Source: Pseudopyrenochaeta lycopersici (taxonomy: Eukaryota; Ascomycota; Dothideomycetes; Pleosporales; Pseudopyrenochaetaceae). From it: 64,000 nucleotides of DNA. Under the pieces are notes generated by a model, which had not been told where the DNA came from, did no database searches, and saw nothing but the letters and a program-made list of their open reading frames with translations. Below are positions 1-11,023 of this stretch, piece after piece. Every line of letters begins with the position of its first letter. The first letter of the stretch is position 1. The position numbers and the translations under genes are program-made. The stretch spans positions 310,001 to 374,000 of the forward strand of contig NHZP01000001.1 in assembly GCA_003313425.1 (NCBI GenBank), read 5' to 3'.

Positions 1-344
1 AAAACAGCCGCTGTAATAGCGAGCATTGATAGACAAGCCGGGAGTGATTGAGGAGAATACATCTTAATGATGCATGACTTGGAAGACTCAGACTTGATCG
101 CAATGTTAATCGTGACTTCTCATTCAAATGATAGAACCGCTGCTAGATTGACGCAGCAAGATCCCCGCACACATACCCAAGCTTCACGATCGCTCTAACC
201 ACTTCAAGCAAATATCCGTGAATTAGCCTCCGCAGCTCATAACCCCCCCCCCCGCATCCCAGCTCCAACTCCACCTCACAACAAACACCCCCACATCCCG
301 CCTTCCTCGCTTTGGGCGCACAATCATGCTTCATTGTCTTCGCC
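1..344. other. Upstream region of the ankyrin gene
   Basis: No gene recognised. The stretch holds a run of eleven C at 243-253 and pyrimidine-rich sequence up to the presumed start of the ankyrin gene at 345, so it most likely contains that gene's promoter and 5' leader. Open frames here on the minus strand are low-complexity and antisense to the ankyrin gene; I do not regard them as coding. Confidence 0.4.
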
Positions 345-1381
345 ATGTAGGTCCCTTTCCTCTCTGCAAAGTACAAGCCTCCCACCGCCCATTGGCCGCA
401 TACTGATGGCACCACAACAGGATTGACGTACCGCGGCGTCTGCGCCGCGCCATTCTCCTCAACGACCTCCCGCTTGTCAAACGCATTATCCGCAATAACC
501 CAACATACTTGAAGAATCCGGATTGGGAAGACAAGAGCAATACATCGCTGCATTTGGCGGGCAAGTTTGGCTTTGTTGCCATTGCTGAGTTCCTCATCGA
601 GCAGGGGCATGAAGATGGCATGATTAGTAGGAATGGCGACTTTGAGACGCCTTTGATGTTGGCGGCTATGGCGGGGAAGGAGGAGGTGGGTGTTATGCTG
701 GCGAAGAGGTTTCCAGAGTGTATTACCTGGAAGAACAAAGCTGGACTTGACGCTGTATGTCTCCCTTGCTAGCTCCAGTGTATTTGCTGACGCTGATATT
801 ACCAGCTCATGCTTTCCAGCGCCTCAGGCTCCGGTACTTTACACCTAATTCCAACCCTCATCCTGCACTCCCCGCCACACCTCCCCTCTACACTCCTCGC
901 CTCCGACGCCTCCGGCAACACAGCACTGCACCACGCATCCGCAGCCGGCGAGCTCAAAGCCCTTCGCATGCTCCTACAATACGGCGCAAACCCGCTCGCT
1001 AGCAACGCGTTCAGCTGGAATCCTGTACATTACTCAGCAACCTCAGCCGCAGAGGCGTATTTCAAGACGCTCATCATCGAATTCGAGAAGAAGAAAGCTG
1101 AGGGCAAGAGGGCAGTAGCAGAACGCGAGAGGCAGCGAACTGCTGGCGTAAGACTAGTCACGGACCAAGAGAGCACAGGTACTGTTGGACCCGCCATCCC
1201 GCGTGTCAGCGGCGACAGACAGCGCGCCAGAGACGATGCCGCGATTGCAGGCCTCCCAGCACCGGGCATGGATTGGAGTCCTGTCGAGAAGAGGAGAGCT
1301 ATGACGCCTACGGAGGGGAGGGGATGGACTTTTACACCTGAGGGTATGCGACCGAGAGCTGAAACGGGGGAGTCGATTTAA
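345..1381 (+). CDS. Ankyrin-repeat protein (AVO2-like)
   Basis: Exons 345-346, 421-754 and 806-1381 join to 912 nt, 303 aa. The 74-nt first intron (gtaggt...acaacag) splits the start codon as AT|G; this was chosen because the nearest intact ATGs run into a stop. The N-terminus then reads MIDVPRRLRRAILLNDLPLV, followed by three or four ankyrin units (cores NTSLHLAGKFG, ETPLMLAAMAG, NTALHHASAAGELKALRMLL). After about residue 210 the chain is a charged, Lys/Arg/Glu-rich and probably disordered tail. Fungal proteins of this layout are often named after yeast AVO2, the ankyrin subunit of TORC2. The family call is firm; the TORC2 role is only inferred. It would act as a cytosolic adaptor and has no catalytic motif. 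Confidence 0.8.
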
Positions 1382-4300
1382 GCACACTTTTGGATTCTAA
1401 CGGCGTTGGGTTTGTACGGCGTGTTGCTGTTGAGGCTTAGGTACAAGGTGTTTTGGAGCAAGGCAGATGGAGGGATGTTGGCTAGGAATGTACTCTTACA
1501 TGTCTTCTATTATCACAATGCAGAATTGTTTTAAGCATCGCTTCGAATTTGTTGATCTCATGCTGTTTAGGCAGAAGTCGAATTTACACTTCCTAGTCTG
1601 CGTACAGATACAGGACGGGCAAAAATTTCAAAGCAATTCGTTCGTCTTGGGCGGACTTCGAATGTACAGCCCAGTCTAACATCTGTGACAGCGAACTCTC
1701 TGGGCACAGCGCAGTGAGACGTAAACCAACAGTGCAATATCGACAACTACTGCAAACATCCGAGTTTCGATATACTATCTATAGGAAAAGAGAAAATCAA
1801 ACATCCCCTTCCAACTCATTCTGGCGCTTAAGCCTATTTGTACAGCTAACACGAAAATTCTTCAGATTCACTGTCCTTTTTCGTTCTACGTGAATTGCTG
1901 AGGTGTCGTTCTGGCGTGTGGTGTATGTGGCAAGTGCGGGTGAGGCCAGATTTGGGGATCGATTTGTGTAAGGTGCTGGGTTGGGGAATGTGCTTCGTGG
2001 TTTGGGGACTGAGTAGTGGTTTAGACTTGGTTGCATTTATGTACCTATGTACGACTTGCTGATGGTGAGGTTACTAGTTTCCTGTGTCTGTGGTTTCATA
2101 TTCGACTTCTCACAAATCATGCAACATTATTTTCTTTTTGGCAGCATAACTTTTTCTTATTTCCCAACCCGTGGTTTATTATTCTCCTGGATTCTGAATC
2201 TTCTTATTTTCAGTCTCTCGATCTCAGGCTTTCTTGCTGAGTGAGGTTGATTTATACATTTTATAACATAGGAAAAATTTTCCCGGCTTTAAAGAGGTTT
2301 TTCAGCTCTGCGAATTATTACTTTCTGGTAGTCTTCGGGAATTACGTCCAAGGAATCATTCAGTTAAGACAACAGATGTGTTAGATTTCAGTATTACCTT
2401 GAGCCCAACCCATTGAAAACAAATCGACCGGCGTGGTCAGATTGTTAGACACATTTAGCAAGGGAAAGCATCGTTACTCGAAACAGTGACATGATATCGA
2501 GCTTCAAGACCACCAAACGAAGTGCATCTTTACAAAAGACCACCTGACATGGGAGAATGCAGTCTACCTTGAAAAATTAGACTTCTTCGCCTCTACACGG
2601 CGGCTCCTCTGGACTTGAATGGCACTAAACATTCCACAACATTCAGCGAAACGGTCAAGAACATCACAAATTAAGTTTTCGGTAGATAGATCATTTACTA
2701 TCTGTACATACAAATGTAGGTTGGAGTGAAAAATTATGAAGGAACTCGAAGGCAAAATCTGGAATGCAGTGCGCAGTACATAGGGAGAAGGATGCGACAA
2801 TTATGCAACCACTGCTTTCGCTTCGTACTTCGACTATTGTTTGGAGCGATGTCGTCTGTATTGCCTCGAGTCAATCACCTAGCTGATCTAAGAGGCTCTC
2901 CAGGTGTCTGGCTACGTGTTTCGAGTATTAGAGACAAGTTTATTGGTCTGGAATCCCACTCTACACGCATATGGGTTGCGCATTCCTCATTTCTTATGAG
3001 AGGATCATGGTATTGGAAGCAGAGAGTAATGTCAGATACTTTGCATTGAGATTAGGCAAGTGTGTTAGGTGGTTTGCCTCCCATGACTGGAATTCGAGGC
3101 ACATTCCTTCAAGAAGGCGAGTAATTACTTTAAACAGCAGGGACTTTGGCAAAATCCTAGAAGTCGGGGTCATGGTACTATGCAGAAGATATTCATTAAT
3201 CTATAGATGCGATTGCCTCGAATAGAATTTCGTCTCTAAGTGAGCACCACATCGCACGCCATTAGTTCATGCAAATATGACCTGGCAACTAGCAGCGCCT
3301 TCCTCGCTGAGCGCCAAGAGGCTCGTCTATCATATACTCCTCCAGCTCGTCGTCCCACATGTGCTCACTCTAACATGCATCCTAAGTGATGTGGCTTCCC
3401 GCACACCGACCTCTGCACGTCGCCCTCGTACATGTTGCCATCCCACCCGCCACTATTCCGCATGCCTCTCAACGGCACATCACCGACGTTGACGGTTCTG
3501 GCACAGGAGCTACACTAAATCGCACCAACCTCACTATTTAGGAAATTCTGGATATTTAGTATCCTTGGTTGGTCTACAGGTGTATTCGGTGACCATGGTT
3601 GCACAGGCTGTTCTGGGGCTTAGGTTGGTTTGAAGTTTGGTTTGGAGGCGCCCTTACAACAAAGCCGACCCGATAGTGACACCAACGGAAGGCTGCAATA
3701 CGAAAATGAGTAGCTACTGTATTGCGATTCTGTGCGTCTCGGCACAACGTCACAATTCAGAGCAGGATTGAGAAAAAGTCTGGCGAGCAGCCGGGCAGCC
3801 ATACGAGCTGATGCTTGGTCAACTCGCAATAATTAGAGTTAAGCCTTGACATAAGATCGTCCTAAATTTAACTTTTTGGTCTAAGGTTACTTCGAAAAAG
3901 ATGCAGTCACTTGCAAGCGAACAGGCCCCAGGGACACAGGAAGCTGAACTTGGTTCTGCTTGAAGGCTCCACTTCGCAACCAACTTTTCGTATTTGTGGA
4001 CGGTTCGTCTAGATAACTGAGTGGGTGGCAATATAATCTTTGTCATCATAATGTGATAGTTCTTTATCAGTAGACTTTACTGTCTTAGGTAGGTCTCCAG
4101 GACACGCGACGTATCAGTCCCTGCAGGGTGGCGAGGCGATGCCAAACAAGGTCTTGAGGTGCTACCTTGATGTCAAGCTCCTAGATTTACATATACCTCG
4201 GTTTGGACCCATGAGTCCAATGACTGGTATCGAGATAGCCCGGAGACGAAAGAATCGCAAGATCTATGGCAGGTTCAGAATCCGCCGAAACGATTGTGGT

Positions 4301-5510
4301 CAGCACCGTTATCTTGCAGCACTCAACCAAACTGGCTGGCCGTGGAAACGTTTCCTTGCAGCAAGCGCAGGTTATCGGATTCGGTTCCGATGTCTGCATG
4401 CGGATCAGTTGTGCAACCCTGCCGTGACTCAGCATACGCCGGGAAGATTTCGTATCAACGACCGCGTCCCGTTGATAGTCGACTGGTTAGAAAAGATAAC
4501 GACGTCAAGACGAACGCGAGTCGAGGAGGATCAGGCTGAAACGGGCACACGGGACGTCAGGCCTGCTACACGAGCAAGGCAATACACACCGATGTCAGCG
4601 GCGCCGTGTTTCGAAATTGCGGTACTGCTGACTGAGTTGGACTACTTCGACTGGCAGAAGAGTGTCGTTGGCCAAATGAGTCGCGTGCATAAGTGAACCG
4701 GTCAGGAGTCAGGACAACCTGGACACGCTGAACGACAAGGCAGCTTTTTTGGTCGCCCTGAAGATAGCTGACGGCCGGATCGAGCTGCCGTGCCAACGGC
4801 CCCAAGCGCTGGATTAATTTTGTCTTTATTGGAAAGTGACGTACGGCGCCTTTGGGGTGTTGATAGGCGATAGCCGTCGTCTGATAGGCTAAGAATTATG
4901 GGGCATGTAATTTCCCACATCAGGGTCTAGAACTGCCCCGGAGGATCATTTCCCGATCGCCTCGCGAAACCACACGTGGGATTGCAAACTTTGACTCCTG
5001 AAGTTGTTGTCATGTCAAAGAAAAACAGTCCAAAAGTTAGTCGATAAACAGTTAGCATTTGAATGTGTAAAACACCGCCTAGGTATCATTAAGAATAGAC
5101 ACACTAAACTCCTGATATCAAACTCATAACCATTAGTGACATGAAGTGAAAACCAGGAGAACCAGGTGTAAAAGTGAAAACCATGTCAATTGTCTTGCCG
5201 ACTCTTTTCACAAAGCCATAGAATCTAGAAACATGAAAATCACGGGACCACACTACTCCCTCCAAATTGAACAACAGCCATTGACCAAGCGTATTAATAT
5301 TTCCAAGATTGTCTAATCGAATTGCTGCTGCGACGCGTTGCGCAAGGAAGCCGGATAAGACCTCGTACACCATCCCAATGCTAAACCGTATCGTGATGGA
5401 TATCCAAAGTCGTTACCCGTAAAGCCGTTCATCCCCTTTTTAGAAACTCAAAAACAATCCGTTGATACATAGCGAGCCATGCCTCGTCGAATCGCTCAAG
5501 AGTGAGCCGC
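1382..5510. other. 4.1 kb gene-poor stretch
   Basis: No recognisable gene on either strand. Base composition changes along it: AT-richer around 2.0-3.3 kb and more GC-rich at 4.1-4.8 kb. The longest open frame is 185 codons (4139-4696, plus strand), beginning MPNKVLRCYL; it shows no domain, signal peptide or repeat and has a scrambled Arg-rich composition. I saw no terminal inverted repeats, target-site duplications or transposase motifs. This could be a decayed insertion or simply a long intergenic region, probably including the 3' ends of both flanking transcripts. Confidence 0.4.
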
Positions 5511-6144
5511 TTACAAGAAAGCAGCGACGGCACCGATGACGGCCATGAGGCCAACACCAGCCTGGGCAGCAGCGCCGGTGAACTCAGGGGTGGTGGGCTT
5601 GGTGGAGCTGGGCTTGACACCAGTGGGGTAAGGAGTGGTGGCGTTCTTGGATGGGTAAGGAACGACCGGGGGCTTGCTGCTGTAGACCGGGGGAGCGTAG
5701 TGGGTGGTGGGCTTGACCGGGCTAGGAGTGGGCTTGACCTCATAGGTGGTGGTGTACTCGCAGTCATCATCGATGATGGTGGTGCTGGACTTGACAGTGT
5801 AGGTCTTGGTGCCTGATAAGTGAATTAGCAACATGTACAAAGGGACAATTTCAGATTCGGTGCTTACCGTAGGTAACGGTGGTGGGCTCGGGGCAGACGG
5901 TGGTCAAGCCAACAACGACCTTGGTGGTGGTGTAGGCTGGGACCTCAGGGTAGGCAGCTGGGGAGCTCTCTGGGTAGCTGGGGTACTCAGGGGCCTTGGA
6001 GCTCTCGGGGTAGCTGGGGTACTCGGCAGCGGGGGTAGTCTCGTAGCTCGGGGGAGCAACGCTGGTGGTGTTGTAGGCGGGGTAGCCGTACGCATAGGCG
6101 TTGGCAGCGGCGGCGAAGCCAGCAATGACAGCGAAGGAGCGCAT
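5511..6144 (-). CDS. Secreted GPI-anchored cell-wall-type protein
   Basis: Exons on the minus strand are 6144-5868 and 5812-5511, with a 55-nt phase-1 intron, giving 192 aa. Residues 1-18 (MRSFAVIAGFAAAANAYA) are a classical signal peptide. The mature chain is rich in Pro, Ser, Thr and Tyr, with two near-identical EYPSYPESS units at about residues 41-62 and a later run of short PTPSPVKPTT-like Pro/Thr segments that should be O-mannosylated. The C-terminus (small residues TGAAAQ, then a hydrophobic tail ending GAVAAFL) is a GPI-attachment signal. It is probably a structural wall protein; no catalytic domain is visible. Codon use is strongly biased to C- and G-ending codons, consistent with high expression. 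Confidence 0.85.
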
Positions 6145-7930
6145 CTTGAGTTTGGTGGGGAATTAAATACGGGTGGTATTAAGTACAGGCGTGGAGGTCG
6201 TGTAAAACGAGTGAAATCGGTGATAACCGGTGTATTAAAGACAGTGAGTGTGGTAGGGAAGAAGTTCACTGAAGCAACTGGGGAAGACATTATATAGGGC
6301 AGCTACACGAGATGCCCTTACCAAGAAAGCTAACGCTCGTGGACAGGGGTATTTTGGGATGGTTGCATCCAGCTACCAACATCGCGAGAGCTTGGCTTGC
6401 GGTGGCGTCCTTTCTTGGACGTGCTCGCGGTAGTACGGGATAGGGGAATTGCTGGAAAAGAACCGAGGCGCTTTGACAGGTCCTGTTATGAGTCGTTTAT
6501 TGATGGAAGTCAAATGAGCCTATCAGAACTGGGAAAGGCGCGCAGAACCGAAATGAACAAGCCAATTTCCCCTGCCAAGGGGCCCATGCAGCCTCAACAG
6601 TTCACGCCTCTGACTAACTATTTCTGGTCGAAAATAGGTTAGTGCAAGTGTTGGGCACGCGGAGAGCCTGCACAACCGCCCGCCAGCTTGTGTCTCCGGA
6701 ATTGTGTAGCCCCAGGCGCGTGGTGAGAGGGCGGCAGTCGTGCAACCATGTCAGCAGAGTGATGTGAGAAATAGATCTGAGCTTCGATGTTGAAGGAATC
6801 ATCATTCGCGTATCTAGAACACTTGCTTATCGAGTATGCAGAGTCAGTGGTGTTGATGAACAGAGTTGAGCCCTGAATGCCAGCGCCCTTCGCTATTGGA
6901 GCCAGCACTGAGGTGCAGCAACCATGTACACCGTTCGGCCATTCCAAAGCATGACAATTGGTGAAGCCCCCGCGCTTTGAACAAGAATAGACGCCCGTGC
7001 TGATAGGAGAAGGGCCAGAAATGAGCCATGTACCGATCCTCTCGAGGATGAAGTGGGGACATGCGGGTTCCTGCATCGATACCTTGCATCTGGACTGGCA
7101 ACTAAAATCGCAGAGGAGCCGACTTGCCGACGAGCAATCGATTGCCTGGCTGATCACCAGCCTGGTGAACGACTGTGCACAGCTGAGCAGCGAGATGTGT
7201 AAGTCCAGATCATGCTGATGAGCGTCCAGCGAAAGAGTTTTCAGCTGAGTGGATGAGGCTCTATGAAGCCGTCGCTTCTCATTGACGGTTGGCTGAGAAG
7301 TTTGAATTGATGGCTGACACACCCGCACGTCCCGCGATATTTCTGGGAAATACTAACCGTATAATTTCGCATCCCGAGCGCACCAGGAGGATCGCATGAG
7401 CTTAGTTGTGCGCCACTATTGGCATCGCATGTCCTGCATTGATAGCGGTGTCTGTTGGCGTGAGTTTGTTTGAGATCGAAATAACGTGTCGCGCGACGCG
7501 AAATCCTTGAATCCTTCCGGTTTAACACTTCCCCGAAATGGTCATGATCCCCGTGCTGTTGACAATGCCTTTCAACAGCCCTGAGATCAGGAGGCGATGT
7601 GGTGTTTAACATTGCGATGGAAGGTGCTGCGAGCTTCGTCAACTTTTGTTCCGAAGTGATGCCGGTCGGGCAAGGCCTTCTCTCCCTGCATGCTCACTTG
7701 TGCAGCATCAATCACCAACACTCCACCAATTTTCCCACGCAGCAACCGATTCTATACGCATCACCGCGCCGCACCTACCTGATCCTCTTGGGAGGGGCTT
7801 TGCCACAGGGGAACGCTAAAAGCTTATTGAATGTCTTGCACAATTGGGCCGCTTCCACAGCTGGATCTTATTTCACCTTATCAATAGTGCATTGGGTAGG
7901 CCTATTGCAGCTCACATCTTGCCATCGAAT
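6145..7930. other. Intergenic stretch, 1.8 kb
   Basis: Contains the divergent upstream regions of the GPI protein gene (minus) and the SET gene (plus). The longest open frame is 229 codons on the minus strand (7328-6639). It has no recognisable domain, no clear signal peptide and an unremarkable composition, so I do not call it a gene. No repeat or RNA gene seen. Confidence 0.4.
6289..6296 (-). promoter_or_regulatory. TATA-like box of the GPI protein gene
   Basis: On the minus strand the sequence reads CTATATAATG, about 145 nt upstream of the start codon at 6144. Spacing and sequence fit a TATA element of a highly expressed gene. This is inference from position only. Confidence 0.4.
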
Positions 7931-8545
7931 ATGGCCCCAGCTAAGGTAGCAAATGGCCTACCAAAGGGATGGCCTGGAGACACCATCTACTTACATGCAC
8001 CCTCTTATTCAAAGAAGCTCGGTGTTGAAAAGGCCAAAGCATTGATATTCTCGAAATCGGACTTACCGCAGAGTACACGAGTCCATGGGAGCAGTGGCCC
8101 ACACACAAACGTCAAAATAACGCCCATATTAGAGAAATCTCATCCTGCTTATAACCAGCATGGACTCTATGCGAACCAGCATCTCCCACCAGACTCGTTC
8201 ATTCTGCCCTATTTGGGCTATGTGCACGACAAAACTGACACAGATGAAGCCTCCGACTATGACCTATCATTAGATCGTGAATTGGGTGTCGGCGTAGATG
8301 CCACGAGAATGGGTAACGAAGCGAGATTTATCAATGATTATCGAGGCGTATCTACGGCGGCAAACGCAGAGTTCCGCGACATTTTCGTGAACACAAGCAA
8401 TGGCAAAGTCGAGAAAGGCGTGGGAGTCTTTGTACTAAGTGCCGGCAAAAGTGGAAAGAGAGCAAAAGGCATTGGCCGTGGGCAAGAGATTCTTGTCAGC
8501 TATGGCAAAGGATTCTGGACGGAGCGTCAGCACAGTGAGGATTGA
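7931..8545 (+). CDS. SET-domain protein, putative lysine methyltransferase
   Basis: Intronless, 204 aa. I start at the ATG of MAPAKVANGLPKGWP; an earlier in-frame methionine codon would add 29 residues without homology-like character. The segment HPAYNQHGLYANQHLPPDSFILPYLGYVHD matches the start of a SET fold. NEARFINDYRG (about residues 135-145) replaces the usual RFINHSC motif, and GRGQEILVSYGKGFW near the C-terminus is the terminal SET motif with its catalytic-type tyrosine. SET proteins transfer methyl groups from SAM to lysine. No pre-SET or post-SET cysteine clusters are present, so the substrate may be non-histone. The SET call is good; the substrate is unknown. Confidence 0.78.
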   Translation: MAPAKVANGLPKGWPGDTIYLHAPSYSKKLGVEKAKALIFSKSDLPQSTRVHGSSGPHTNVKITPILEKSHPAYNQHGLYANQHLPPDSFILPYLGYVHDKTDTDEASDYDLSLDRELGVGVDATRMGNEARFINDYRGVSTAANAEFRDIFVNTSNGKVEKGVGVFVLSAGKSGKRAKGIGRGQEILVSYGKGFWTERQHSED

Positions 8546-10445
8546 CATGAGCTATGCTACAATCTGACTATATCATTCCAGCCTCTCAGGAGCACTACGC
8601 CCAGCCACGGTGAAGCGTTGGCGAACATTCGATTTCCCAAATTCTTCCGCCTATCATTCCGATACAAGTCACAGTCAGCAAGAGCGCTTAGCTCCTGCTC
8701 TTTTCAACAGATAAACTATCTTTCAGTGAGCGTTGCGCAGGCGGGTCAGGCCCTGGAATTGAAGTCGAACACATCGCGACTCTTGCGCATTGTCAACAAG
8801 TACACCCGGCATACAATTCGTTCACGTGGATGGATAACCCTAAGCCGGCTCACTCGCCAAAATGAGCATTGGGTGAACTCTGTTTGGTGGTTAAATTGAT
8901 CCTCCGAGGCTTGCTTCGCACCAAACCCTACGTCAGCTTTCGGGCGCTGAGAAGGTGGGACGCTGAATCAGATTATACTATACGAATCAATGTCAGGTTA
9001 ATATCCGATATCCTTATCGGTTTCGTCCAACAATATCTGAACAGCAATTCGCTCAAGCGGGCTTTGGATTCTGTTAGGCGTAGCTGATGTTCATTATTGG
9101 AAGGCGAAGGATTGATCCTATGTTCTAGAAGCTTCACCATAACATTATAAGGCAATATGATACGCTCAGTACGACGATCTTATCTTCGAAAGCCCAGGAG
9201 TTTCGTGCATCGGGTTTGGAGCCTGCAAAGGACGTCACAGCTCGGCTGTAACCTGAGCGCACGTGGGATGAAGCCACTACTTGAGGCGCCGAAACCTGAT
9301 TGTGCTTTCTTGGAAGTTCTGTGGCGTCTGGAAGAGATGATCCAGCAGCGCAGCAACCAGAGTACATAGAGGGCCACTCAGGGTCTTAGGCGAAGCCACG
9401 CCTTTGGCCACATCAAGCAGCTTGTGAGACTGTCCGAGGAATGCGCCACAAAATTGGCCAGAGTCATCACCAAGATTAGAGTGACGTTGGAGGTTGCGAA
9501 GACCACCCACAAGCCACCCCCAACTGGTCTCACCGTGGGGCAGAGGCCATTATCTGTATCAGCTCGACGTCATTGTTCACTCACACATGGCATTTCCCCC
9601 CAAAGGTGGGTTTCGCATGTTTTAATGATGGAGTGTTGAAAATTTCGCATGCTAGAATGGTCCCATTCCCACACGGGCAGCCGTGCGGGTAAGCCAGTTC
9701 CGCGAGCAGCTTCACCCATGCAGGTACAGCGTGCCGTCACAATGGCACAAAGACGATCAGGGACAGAGGTCCGGTGAGCTCAAGAACTTGACTTGGATCG
9801 GGATCGCTGCAACAATGCCTGTATTTCCAGGTTCCAGCCGGTGACGTTACAAGACTTGGCAATTCGATCCACCTCTCTCACCGCGGACTGATCAGCAAGG
9901 GAGCGCCGGTGTCCAATCACAGCACGTACGCGTTCGCCCTGACCTTGGAGCAAGGTTTCACCAACGCTGCCTCATTGCTGAAGGGTGTCTGGCCACGATG
10001 CCCGCGGACGGATTCAGACGCCCTGTGTCCTGATGAATCCACGTCATGCCCGTTTCTAACCAGAAGAATGCACGTCCCTTGGACAGCCGATTTAAGGTCT
10101 GATGATTTCCGCAGTGATCGGAAAACGTCTGAATTATTCCACGACATCAACCAGCTCCCATTACCTGCGCCTTATCGGGCAGATTGCGTGTTCTTGCAGC
10201 GGTACCACGGCGCACAATCACCCTATCAGCATCAGGCCACTCATTTCGACACACCACCAAGCTTGCGCAGACTCCGCTTCTAGAGCTTTGCCGATCACCT
10301 TGTTAGGACGCTAACGCGCAACGCTCTTGGCACCCTCTACTTTCTATGAAAGCAACTTCCCCCCCCCCCAGCTGGAACAATCAATTTTCCAAACCACACT
10401 GCGTCCAGAAATCCAAAAATAAACGATTACCAAACGTTGCACACT
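8546..10445. other. Intergenic stretch, 1.9 kb
   Basis: No gene recognised. A 9-bp inverted repeat with one mismatch and a 4-nt loop lies at 9668-9689 (CCCACACGG / CCGTGCGGG). A run of ten C at about 10362-10371 lies roughly 80 nt upstream of the next gene. The longest open frame (9909-10283, 124 codons) shows nothing recognisable. Confidence 0.35.
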
Positions 10446-11023
10446 ATGGCTCCAATGTCCAGGCCCACTTTTTGTAGGGTGAGTCCTGCGTTGATATGTG
10501 ATCCACTCGACAATTGCTGACCTTGTTCCCCCAGAATGAGTCCATGCAGAAGTACATGCTGCTCTCTGCCCAGAAGGAGGCCCTGCAACGTCGAATGGCC
10601 CTTGAGATTCCGTTCAACCAACCTATGACCGCTTCTTCGCCCGAATTCCAGTCCCTGTCATCATCGCCGACCTGCTCTCCAAAGTATACATTACCATATC
10701 CTCCAGCTACCGACTCAATTCCAACTGCGTCCAGGACTAGTATAAGCCCGCGTAGCAGCCTTGACGATACGCACACTGCAGAGTCACGTAAACTCTCCGA
10801 GCTCAACCACCAGATCGTCGCTACTCTCACCGAACTCATGAACACTGAATCTGTCCGATCAGACGAGAAGCATCGTGCCTGGATCCAAGAACGCCTTATG
10901 GAAGCCGAACATCAAATACGTCGGGAAAGGCGTCGTCAATCATCTACTGCGGAGCGAGACTTCGCATCGGCCATCGCACATCAGCTTGAGGTCGGCCTTA
11001 ACACCTCGAAGACTTGGGCTTAA
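10446..11023 (+). CDS. Small conserved fungal protein, function unknown
   Basis: Exons 10446-10478 and 10535-11023, with a 56-nt phase-0 intron (gtgagt...cccccag), give 173 aa. The start MAPMSRPTFCR|NESMQKYMLLSAQ is placed by the intron and by continuity into the long second exon. Residues 12-35 are a helix-forming, Gln/Met/Leu-rich segment. A Ser/Pro/Thr-rich linker follows, then a charged helical region (about 105-155; HQIVATLTELMNTE, ERRRQSSTAERD) likely to form a coiled coil. I know of similar uncharacterised Dothideomycete proteins but no function. No signal peptide or membrane segment. Confidence 0.7.

Noticed and set aside
4139..4696. 185-codon plus-strand frame
   Set aside because: Begins with an ATG, but composition is Arg-rich and irregular, and nothing recognisable is encoded; kept only as a remark on the gene-poor stretch.
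5833..6297. 154-codon Gly-rich plus-strand frame
   Set aside because: Antisense of the GPI protein's Pro/Thr codons, which read as Gly/Val on the other strand; no real signal.
6639..7328. 229-codon minus-strand frame
   Set aside because: Longest frame in its spacer, but no domain, no signal peptide, scattered Cys/His/Ser and no splice structure; not enough to call a gene.
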